From positions 29,336 to 34,383 of the forward strand of contig JABUUA010000061.1 of the NCBI GenBank assembly GCA_021443405.1: a stretch of DNA of 5,048 nucleotides, in the 5' to 3' direction. Below, piece after piece: positions 1 through 5,048 of this stretch. The stretch's first letter is position 1, and each line of letters starts with the position of its first letter. Below the pieces are notes generated by a model. That model did not search any database and was not told the origin of the DNA. It saw only the letters and a program-made list of their open reading frames with translations. The stretch is from Bacteroidaceae bacterium. Its GTDB lineage: Bacteria; Bacteroidota; Bacteroidia; Bacteroidales; Bacteroidaceae. Both the position numbers and the translations under genes were made by a program.

Positions 1-1
1 C

Positions 2-1024
2 GCCAATCTCTCGCGCGAGGAACTCGACCGCGGCATCATCTGCGCATCGGCCGGCAACCACGCCCAGGGCGTGGCGCTCGGTTCTGCGGCGATGGGCATC
101 AAGAGCCTTATCTGTCTGCCCGACGGAGCTCCTATCAGCAAAGTGGAGGCGACGCGCAGTTACGGGGCGGACATCTGCTTGGTGGAGGGCGTCTATGACG
201 ACGCTTACCAGCGGGCGCTCCAACTTCGCGACGAGAAAGGCTACTCGTTTGTGCATCCGTTCGACGATGAGAACGTGATTGCCGGCCAGGGAACCATCGG
301 TCTGGAATTGCTCGAACAACTGCCCGACGTTCAATGTGTGATTGTGCCCATCGGCGGAGGCGGCTTGGCGAGTGGCGTGGCGTATGCCATCAAGCAACTG
401 AATCCCAGCGTGGAAGTCTGGGGAGTTCAGGCCGCAGGTGCGCCCAGCATGCTCAACAGCATAGTAGACCACCACATAGAACGTCTGCCGAACGTGTGCA
501 CCATCGCCGACGGAATTGCCGTGAAAGAACCGGGGCAGTTGACCTACGAGACCTGTCAGCACTACCTCGACGGCGTGGTGACCGTGACGGAAGATGAGAT
601 TTGTGCCGCCATCCTGACCTTGGTGGAGCAGCACAAGATGATTGCGGAAGGTGCCGGAGCCGTGAGTGTTGCGGCCGCGATGTTCAACAAAGTGCCTGTG
701 GCCGGTAAGAAAACCATCTGTCTGGTCAGCGGAGGAAACATCGACGTGAATATATTGAGTCGCGTGATTAACCGCGGTCTTGTGAAGAGCGGCCGCAGTT
801 ATACGTTTACGGTCGAACTGGAGGACAAGCCCGGTCAGCTCGTGCAGGTGAGCCAGATAGTGGCGCGTCTGGGCGGAAACGTGGTGAACGTGCTCCACAC
901 GCGTAACGAATACAGCGAGCGCGTGACCAGTTGTCAGCTGCGCATCAGCATGGAGACGCGTAACGAAGAACACGTGGAGACCATCCTCAGCGAATTGAGA
1001 ACAAACGGATTTAAACTTGTATAA
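2..1024 (+). CDS. ilvA: Threonine ammonia-lyase (threonine dehydratase) with C-terminal ACT domain, 5'-truncated
   Basis: PLP enzyme that deaminates L-threonine (and serine) to 2-oxobutyrate (pyruvate) and ammonia in the cytoplasm. The frame is open from base 2, so 340 residues are visible and roughly 60 N-terminal residues, including the PLP-binding lysine, lie left of the window; a GTG at 71 is internal, not the start. Seen: the fold-type II motif SAGNHAQG (codons 47-70), the phosphate-binding loop PIGGGGL (347-367), and SGGN (728-739), whose serine contacts the pyridine nitrogen in this family. From about 797 an ACT domain begins (SYTFTVELEDKPGQL), ending at the stop. One ACT domain and an inferred length near 400 aa match the short threonine lyases with a C-terminal ACT domain rather than the E. 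coli IlvA form of about 514 aa. The ACT domain suggests allosteric control by an amino acid; which ligand cannot be read here. The stop is a single TAA, followed six bases later by ridA. The choice between biosynthetic ilvA and catabolic tdcB naming is uncertain; the enzyme class is firm. Confidence 0.95.
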   Translation, partial: ANLSREELDRGIICASAGNHAQGVALGSAAMGIKSLICLPDGAPISKVEATRSYGADICLVEGVYDDAYQRALQLRDEKGYSFVHPFDDENVIAGQGTIGLELLEQLPDVQCVIVPIGGGGLASGVAYAIKQLNPSVEVWGVQAAGAPSMLNSIVDHHIERLPNVCTIADGIAVKEPGQLTYETCQHYLDGVVTVTEDEICAAILTLVEQHKMIAEGAGAVSVAAAMFNKVPVAGKKTICLVSGGNIDVNILSRVINRGLVKSGRSYTFTVELEDKPGQLVQVSQIVARLGGNVVNVLHTRNEYSERVTSCQLRISMETRNEEHVETILSELRTNGFKLV

Positions 1025-1030
1025 AACACA

Positions 1031-1405
1031 ATGAAAGTAATTGCTACAAATCAGGCTCCCGCAGCCATCGGCCCTTACAGTCAGGCCATTGAGGCGAATG
1101 GAATCGTATTTGCATCGGGACAGATTCCCATCAATCCCGCCACAGGTGCTTTTGTGGAGGGCGGCATCACCGAACAAGCTCACCAGGTACTTAAGAACGT
1201 AACGGCTGTGCTCGCCGCGGCAGGCACCGACCTGAGTCACGTCGTGAAGACCACCGTGTTCTTGAGCACCATCAACGACTTCAATTCGATGAACGAAGTT
1301 TATGGCCAGTATTTCACCGAGCCTTACCCTGCTCGCAGCGCAGTGGCCGTGAAAGACCTGCCCAAGGGTGCGCTCCTTGAGATTGAGGTGGTGGCAGTAA
1401 AGTAA
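1031..1405 (+). CDS. ridA: RidA family 2-iminobutanoate/2-iminopropanoate deaminase
   Basis: Small cytoplasmic YjgF/YER057c/UK114-family protein, 124 aa, the usual full length (about 125-130). Family role: speeds hydrolysis of the 2-aminoacrylate/2-aminocrotonate (imine) intermediates released by PLP lyases such as threonine dehydratase, giving the 2-oxo acid and protecting other PLP enzymes. Seen: N-terminal AIGPYSQA with Tyr16 and Ser17, FASGQIP with Gly30, the signature PARSAVAV with Arg102, and the terminal LLEIEVVAVK with Glu117. Arg102 and Glu117 match the Arg105 and Glu120 that bind and process substrate in enteric RidA, so the protein should be active rather than a diverged Rid paralogue. 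The ATG lies six bases after the lyase stop and in the same frame, with no Shine-Dalgarno, so translation is probably coupled and the two share one mRNA. A hairpin terminator follows 28 bases after the stop. Confidence 0.97.
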   Translation: MKVIATNQAPAAIGPYSQAIEANGIVFASGQIPINPATGAFVEGGITEQAHQVLKNVTAVLAAAGTDLSHVVKTTVFLSTINDFNSMNEVYGQYFTEPYPARSAVAVKDLPKGALLEIEVVAVK

Positions 1406-1414
1406 CGGAACAAT

Positions 1415-1822
1415 TTATCGTTTCAACAGAAGGCTCGTGGGAATTTTCACGAGCTTTTTGTTTACGACCTTCTTGATGACCTGAGGACCTACCAGGTCTA
1501 ATTGGCACGTGGAGTCGTTGAGAATGGTGAGTTTTGTCTTTTGCGTCTCGCTCCCCAAGTCGTTGGAAAGGCGCACGTTGGCCACTTTGTTGCTTTCAAT
1601 TTCAAAGCTCGTCACCATCCACACGCCGTAAATACCCTTGCCGGCCAAGTAGCCGTTCATAGGGCCGAACATGTCCATAGTGGGCACATCGACGGTTTCT
1701 TCGTAGAGGTCGATATGCAGCGTCGCTTCGTTCTGCTTGTCGGTCATGCGCCATTTCCATGGGTTGTCGGCATATAACTGGCCGGCGATGGCGACGAGGG
1801 CCGCTAATAGTAATTTTCTCAT
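1415..1822 (-). CDS. Small predicted exported protein of unknown function
   Basis: 135-aa protein that I do not recognise. Residues 1-18 form a typical Sec signal peptide: Arg2-Lys3, then a hydrophobic core LLLAALVAIA, then a plausible cleavage site after LYA (Ala18) before DNPWKWRM. There is no lipobox cysteine, so a soluble periplasmic (or secreted) protein is more likely than a lipoprotein. The mature part, about 117 aa, has alternating hydrophobic and polar residues suggesting beta strands (ATLHIDLY, VANVRLSND, TKLTILND, TCQLDLVG), a Gly-rich middle (MNGYLAGKGIYGVWMVTSFEI) and a lysine-rich end (KKVVNKKLVK). It has one cysteine and no transmembrane helix after the signal peptide. The ATG at 1820-1822 is supported by an in-frame TAG two codons upstream (1826-1828) and by the promoter just before it. 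It is convergent with ridA and divergent from the glycogen genes. The coherent signal peptide and promoter argue for a real gene; no function is offered. Confidence 0.82.
   Translation of the reverse strand: MRKLLLAALVAIAGQLYADNPWKWRMTDKQNEATLHIDLYEETVDVPTMDMFGPMNGYLAGKGIYGVWMVTSFEIESNKVANVRLSNDLGSETQKTKLTILNDSTCQLDLVGPQVIKKVVNKKLVKIPTSLLLKR
1430..1460 (+). terminator. Rho-independent terminator of the ilvA-ridA transcript
   Basis: A perfect 7-bp stem GCTCGTG (1433-1439) / CACGAGC (1448-1454) with an 8-nt loop is followed by TTTTTGTTT (1455-1463). The A bases before the stem can pair with the first Ts, lengthening the helix. The T tract is only on the plus strand, so the site should stop transcription coming from ridA and not transcription of the opposing gene. 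The whole hairpin sits inside the last codons of the minus-strand gene at 1415-1822. Confidence 0.85.
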
Positions 1823-1841
1823 GTCCTATGTACTTTGGGCA

Positions 1842-1849
1842 CAAAGTTA
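1842..1849 (-). promoter_or_regulatory. Promoter -7 element of the exported-protein gene
   Basis: Read on the minus strand the site is TAACTTTG, an exact match to the Bacteroidota sigma-ABfr -7 consensus TAnnTTTG. It lies 19 bases upstream of the ATG, so the leader would be only about a dozen bases. No good TTTG is seen at the -33 position, where the sequence is mixed (TTAT/TTTC), so promoter strength is uncertain. A weak GGA lies a few bases before the start codon. Confidence 0.55.
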
Positions 1850-1910
1850 ATACATTTCTTTGAAATAAGCGCGACGACGGGGGATGTTTCTGGCAATTTT
1901 AGTTTTCTCT

Positions 1911-1924
1911 TTGATTTATATCAA
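1911..1924. promoter_or_regulatory. FNR/CRP-class operator-like dyad TTGAT-N4-ATCAA
   Basis: The 14 bases TTGATTTATATCAA form a perfect 5-bp inverted repeat around a 4-base spacer and match the enteric FNR consensus TTGATnnnnATCAA. The centre (about 1917.5) is roughly 80 bp upstream of both inferred transcription starts, so it could serve either or both promoters. Symmetry and position are seen directly. Binding by a CRP/FNR-family regulator is inference: the region is A/T rich, which makes chance dyads more likely, and no regulator gene is in view. Confidence 0.35.
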
Positions 1925-1961
1925 GAATTTCGGGCCACCCCCTTGCTTCGCGTTTCATAAG

Positions 1962-1993
1962 TTTCGCCGTGTCGCAGATTTTTTATATCTTTG
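1962..1993 (+). promoter_or_regulatory. Promoter of the glycogen synthase-phosphorylase operon
   Basis: TATCTTTG (1986-1993) is an exact TAnnTTTG -7 box. Twenty bases upstream, TTTC (1962-1965) matches three of four bases of the -33 TTTG, within the normal spacing. Transcription should start near 1998-2001, giving a leader of about 35 bases that is A/T rich and has no Shine-Dalgarno, as is common in this phylum. Confidence 0.7.
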
Positions 1994-2033
1994 CGTCGTT
2001 TTAAAGCATATTATATAATAAGTCCAAACGTTA

Positions 2034-3707
2034 ATGGATCAAAAGAAGGTATTCCCAACGTTTATATTTGAATCAAGTTGGGAGGTTTGTAATAAGGTTG
2101 GTGGTATTTATACGGTGCTCAGTACTCGTGCGAAGACACTGCAGGAGGAAATGAATGATAACCTCGTATTTATCGGCCCCGATTTTTGGCAAGGTAAAGA
2201 GAATCCTTTGTTTGTGGAGGACGCAAAGATGTGTCCGAAATGGGTGAAGGAAGCGAAGAGCGAAGGTCTTTCCGTGCGCACTGGCCGATGGAACATCCAC
2301 GGACAACCGCGTGTTATATTGGTGGATTTCGTGCCTTTCTTCGAGAATCGCGATTTGATTTTCGGGACTTTCTGGGCCGATTTCAAGGTCGATAGCTTGC
2401 ATGGCTACGGCGATTACGACGAAGCTTCGATGTTCTCGTATGCCGCCGGTCGTGTAGTAGAGAGTTATTACAACTTCTATCTGCGCAACAAGAAGGACAG
2501 TCGTGTCGTCTATCAAGCGCATGAGTGGATGACGGGCCTCGGAGCTTTGCACGTTCGCAAGCATGTGCCTGCCATCGCCACTATCTTCACCACCCACGCC
2601 ACAAGCATAGGTCGCAGTATTGCAGGTAATAACAAACCTTTGTATGAGTACTTGTATGCCTACAACGGCAACCAGATGGCTCGCGAACTGAATATGGAGG
2701 CCAAGCACTCCATCGAGCGTGAAACGGCCCACAACGTCGATTGCTTTACGACGGTGAGTGACGTCACGGGGCTGGAGTGCGAGGAATTGTTGGACCGCCG
2801 TTGCGACGCGATTCTGATGAATGGCTTCGAGAGCGACTTCGTTCCCGTAGGTTCTGCGTTCTCTGCCGCCCGCCGCAAGGCGCGCAAGTCGTTGCTGACC
2901 GTGGCCAACGCCTTGACGGGAGCGACCTTTGGCGACGATACACTGATTGTGGCCACAAGCGGTCGTTACGAATATAAGAACAAGGGAATCGACGTATTCA
3001 TCGAGGCGATGAACCGTCTGCAAGCGAGCGACAAGTTGAATCGCCCTGTACTCGCGTTCATCGAAGTGCCCGCATGGGTGGCCGGTCCTCGAGAGGATTT
3101 GCAGGAACGCTTGGCCAGCGGTCAGCAGTTCGATACGCCGCTGAGCAATCCCGTCATCACACATCATCTGAATGAACAGGAGAACGACAATGTGCTCAAT
3201 AGCTTGCGTTACTTCGGTATCAGCAATCAACCGGCCGACCGTGTCAAGGTGATTTTCGTGCCTTGTTACTTGGACGGACGGGACGGTATCTTTAATCAGG
3301 CCTATTACGACCTGTTGATTGGTAACGACTTATCGGTTTATGCCTCGTATTACGAGCCTTGGGGCTACACGCCGCTGGAGAGTATTGCCTTCAAAGTTCC
3401 TTGTGTCACCACCAGTCTTTCAGGTTTTGGCATGTGGGCCGATAAGGTGAAGGGTGCTGCCAGTCACTTGGCCGACGGTGTGGAGGTCATACGCCGTACC
3501 GACTATAATTACTACGAAGTGGCCGATGCAATTGTGGCTGCCATCGAGGAATATGCGGGCTACGACAAGAAACAAGTGGAGAAGGTCCGCGAGAAGGCTG
3601 CCCATCTCTCGAAGAAGGCTTTGTGGAAGAACTTCATAGAATACTACCACGAGGCTTATAAAATAGCACTTGAGAAGGCAGAAATACGCATGATTACGAA
3701 CAAATAA
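2034..3707 (+). CDS. GT3-like (eukaryote-type) glycogen synthase
   Basis: Cytoplasmic glycosyltransferase extending alpha-1,4-glucan from a nucleotide-sugar donor. The 557-aa protein is complete and resembles animal/fungal glycogen synthase (GT3) rather than the GlgA (GT5) of E. coli. Seen: N-terminal SSWEVCNKVGGIYTV with the KVGG donor-site loop at residues 21-24; AHEWMTGLG with His163; TTHATSIGR (186-194); and YYEPWGYTPLE, giving the catalytic E-x7-E pair Glu441/Glu449, followed by VTTSLSGFG. It lacks the long phosphorylated C-terminal tail of animal enzymes (about 700 aa in all). Residues 512-549 align without gaps to the regulatory helix of eukaryotic enzymes, but most of its arginines are replaced. 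The ATG at 2034 follows an in-frame TAA at 2019-2021 and sits about 35 bases after the predicted transcription start. It ends in tandem stops TAA-TAG. A phosphorylase gene follows after 46 bp, so glycogen synthesis and breakdown are likely co-transcribed. Donor preference (UDP- or ADP-glucose) cannot be read from sequence by eye. I leave the symbol empty because glgA normally denotes the GT5 enzyme. Confidence 0.93.
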   Translation: MDQKKVFPTFIFESSWEVCNKVGGIYTVLSTRAKTLQEEMNDNLVFIGPDFWQGKENPLFVEDAKMCPKWVKEAKSEGLSVRTGRWNIHGQPRVILVDFVPFFENRDLIFGTFWADFKVDSLHGYGDYDEASMFSYAAGRVVESYYNFYLRNKKDSRVVYQAHEWMTGLGALHVRKHVPAIATIFTTHATSIGRSIAGNNKPLYEYLYAYNGNQMARELNMEAKHSIERETAHNVDCFTTVSDVTGLECEELLDRRCDAILMNGFESDFVPVGSAFSAARRKARKSLLTVANALTGATFGDDTLIVATSGRYEYKNKGIDVFIEAMNRLQASDKLNRPVLAFIEVPAWVAGPREDLQERLASGQQFDTPLSNPVITHHLNEQENDNVLNSLRYFGISNQPADRVKVIFVPCYLDGRDGIFNQAYYDLLIGNDLSVYASYYEPWGYTPLESIAFKVPCVTTSLSGFGMWADKVKGAASHLADGVEVIRRTDYNYYEVADAIVAAIEEYAGYDKKQVEKVREKAAHLSKKALWKNFIEYYHEAYKIALEKAEIRMITNK

Positions 3708-3753
3708 TAGTATATCAAAGGAATATCAATAATTTATTAACAATAGATTTTTT
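3708..3753 (+). other. Short A/T-rich spacer inside the glycogen operon
   Basis: These 46 bases begin with a second stop (TAG, 3708-3710) directly after the synthase TAA. There is no hairpin-plus-T-tract terminator, which supports read-through into the phosphorylase gene. AAAGGAA (near 3717-3722) looks like a ribosome binding site but lies about 30 bases from the ATG, too far to act as one. No convincing TAnnTTTG box is seen, so I infer one transcript with the upstream gene. Confidence 0.6.
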
Positions 3754-5048
3754 ATGAGAATTAAAGCAAGCAACGTCAATCCGGTTTCTTTCCGTCCTAT
3801 TTCGGTGAAGAGCAACATTCCTGAAGAACTCGGGAAACTCGAGGAGTTGGCGCACAACATGTGGTGGGCATGGAACCACGATGCACGCAGTCTGTTCTGC
3901 AGCCTCGACGAGAAACTCTACGAGGAGTGCGGTCAGAACCCCGTTCTTCTGCTTGAGCGCATCAGCTACGAGCGTCTCGAGGAGCTGGCGCAGGACAAGG
4001 CTGTCCTGAAGAAGATGGACAATGTGTACAAGCAGTTCCGTACTTACATGGACGTAGAACCCGATAAGACCCGTGCAAGTGTGGCTTATCTTTGCATGGA
4101 GTTCGGTCTCAACCAGGTACTGAAGATTTATTCTGGCGGTCTGGGTATCCTTGCCGGTGACTACATCAAGGAGGCTAGCGACTCAAACGTGGATATGTGT
4201 GCCGTGGGTTTCCTCTATCGTTACGGCTACTTCACGCAGACCTTGAGCATGGACGGTCAGCAGATTGCCAATTACGACGCGCAGAACTTCGGCTCACTGC
4301 CCATCGAGCAGCAGCTCAACGAGGACGGAACACCCATGGTGGTTGACGTTCCTTACATGAATTATATGGTTCACGCGTATGTATGGCGTGTGAATGTTGG
4401 TCGTGTTAAGTTGTATCTGCTGGATACGGACAACGATATGAACTCAGAGTTCGACCGTTCTATCACGCATGCTCTCTATGGTGGTGACTGGGAGAACCGT
4501 CTGAAGCAGGAGATTCTGCTGGGTATCGGCGGTGTGCTGCTGCTCAAGCAACTGGGCATCAAGAAGGACGTATATCACTGCAACGAAGGTCACGCCGCAC
4601 TGTGCAACGTACAACGTCTGGTCGATTACGTGAAGGAAGGTATGTCCTTCACTCAGGCATTGGAGCTCGTGCGTGCCTCTTCGCTCTACACCGTTCATAC
4701 GCCCGTTCCTGCTGGTCACGACTATTTCGACAAGGACCTCTTCGGTAAGTACATGAGCGGTTATCCTCAGTTGCTGGGTATCAGCTGGGAAGAGTTCATC
4801 GGCATGGGCCGTATGAATCCCGATGACCAGAACGAGCGCTTCTGTATGTCAACCTTTGCTTGCAACACTTCTCAGGAGGTGAACGGTGTGAGCTGGTTGC
4901 ACGGCGAGGTCAGCAAGAAGATGTTTGCCGGTATCTGGAATGGCTATTATCCCGAGGAGAGCCACGTTGGTTATGTGACCAACGGCGTGCATTTCCCCAC
5001 TTGGTGTGCCAACGAATGGCGCAAGCTCTATGCCAAGCACTTCGACGC
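3754..5048 (+). CDS. glgP: Alpha-glucan (glycogen) phosphorylase, GT35, 3'-truncated by the window edge
   Basis: Releases glucose-1-phosphate from the non-reducing ends of alpha-1,4-glucan using phosphate and PLP, in the cytoplasm. The frame from ATG 3754 is open to the last base (431 codons plus two bases) with an in-frame TAA upstream at 3730-3732. Seen: an N-terminal DUF3417-like domain (about residues 20-100; ELAHNMWWAWNHDARSLF, then NPVLLLERI), YLCMEFGL (112-119), the glucan/phosphate loop YSGGLGILAGD (126-136), FLYRYGYFTQ, HCNEGHAAL (275-283), YTVHTPVPAGHD (312-323) with His315 at the place of the catalytic histidine of muscle phosphorylase, and TNGVHFPTW (to 417). This is the alternative phosphorylase branch of about 850 aa, not the E. 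coli GlgP/MalP or muscle type. The C-terminal half, with the PLP lysine, is off the window, so catalytic completeness cannot be confirmed. It lies 46 bp after the glycogen synthase gene with no terminator between them. Confidence 0.93.
   Translation, partial: MRIKASNVNPVSFRPISVKSNIPEELGKLEELAHNMWWAWNHDARSLFCSLDEKLYEECGQNPVLLLERISYERLEELAQDKAVLKKMDNVYKQFRTYMDVEPDKTRASVAYLCMEFGLNQVLKIYSGGLGILAGDYIKEASDSNVDMCAVGFLYRYGYFTQTLSMDGQQIANYDAQNFGSLPIEQQLNEDGTPMVVDVPYMNYMVHAYVWRVNVGRVKLYLLDTDNDMNSEFDRSITHALYGGDWENRLKQEILLGIGGVLLLKQLGIKKDVYHCNEGHAALCNVQRLVDYVKEGMSFTQALELVRASSLYTVHTPVPAGHDYFDKDLFGKYMSGYPQLLGISWEEFIGMGRMNPDDQNERFCMSTFACNTSQEVNGVSWLHGEVSKKMFAGIWNGYYPEESHVGYVTNGVHFPTWCANEWRKLYAKHFD

Larger units (their letters stand above)
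1823..2033. other. Divergent intergenic region between the exported-protein gene and the glycogen operon
   Basis: About 210 bp without a supported gene. It holds one Bacteroidota-type promoter facing each way, an FNR-like dyad midway between them, and an A/T-rich leader before the glycogen synthase start. I see no small ORF with good support, no RNA gene and no terminator here. Confidence 0.8.

Noticed and set aside
71..73. GTG at 71 as the start of the threonine ammonia-lyase
   Set aside because: The frame stays open to the left edge and encodes the conserved SAGNHAQG motif immediately upstream, so the true start is outside the window.
1502..1777. Plus-strand open frame of 91 codons across the exported-protein gene
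   Set aside because: No leader or motif, and it is a complementary-strand shadow of the better supported minus-strand gene.
1602..1844. Second minus-strand open frame overlapping the exported-protein gene in another frame
   Set aside because: Its product is rich in Arg/His with no motif, whereas the overlapping frame encodes a proper signal peptide and starts just after a promoter. Its own start codon (1842-1844) would overlap the -7 box.
2073..3230. Long (385-codon) open frame antisense to the glycogen synthase gene
   Set aside because: It lies opposite a gene with strong family motifs throughout, shows no recognisable motif or domain, and has a low-complexity mix typical of antisense shadows created by codon bias. 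No promoter or leader supports it.
3730..3737. TAATTTAT as a possible internal -7 promoter box before the phosphorylase gene
   Set aside because: It lacks the TTTG half of the consensus, no -33 element is seen, and the spacer is simply A/T rich.
4444..4719. Minus-strand open frame opposite the phosphorylase gene
   Set aside because: It covers the conserved HCNEGHAAL and YTVHTPVPAGHD region of the phosphorylase on the other strand; no independent support.

Overview
The window looks like ordinary chromosomal DNA from a member of the Bacteroidota, most likely order Bacteroidales (Bacteroides/Prevotella type). Four things point that way. Both promoters I can see have the Bacteroidota -7 element TAnnTTTG. 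The genes lack a clear Shine-Dalgarno sequence and have A/T-rich leaders. The glycogen synthase is of the eukaryote-like GT3 type, and the phosphorylase is of the alternative alpha-glucan (DUF3417-containing) type. I place it at order level at best; genus is not resolvable by eye.

Layout. (1) Bases 1-1405, plus strand: the 3' part of a threonine ammonia-lyase gene with a C-terminal ACT domain, then ridA six bases downstream in the same frame. RidA hydrolyses the reactive enamine/imine that the lyase releases, so this is a producer-plus-detoxifier pair. A rho-independent terminator follows at about 1430-1460. (2) Bases 1415-1822, minus strand: a small predicted exported protein of unknown function, convergent with ridA; its last codons contain the ridA terminator. 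(3) Bases 1823-2033: a divergent intergenic region of about 210 bp with one promoter facing each way and, between them, a 14-bp dyad that matches the FNR-class consensus TTGAT-N4-ATCAA. (4) Bases 2034-5048, plus strand: a glycogen metabolism operon, with a GT3-like glycogen synthase (557 aa, complete) followed after 46 bp by a GT35 alpha-glucan phosphorylase that runs off the right edge (431 codons visible, about half of the usual length).

The first pair makes and makes safe 2-oxobutyrate from threonine. The second pair builds and mobilises storage glycogen and is probably co-transcribed. Nothing physically links the two modules beyond adjacency. I see no mobile element, CRISPR array, tRNA, rRNA, defence gene or sign of recent transfer. 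I did not find a convincing undescribed system. The points most worth a second look are the FNR-like dyad, the terminator embedded in a convergent coding sequence, the altered regulatory helix of the glycogen synthase, and the orphan exported protein.
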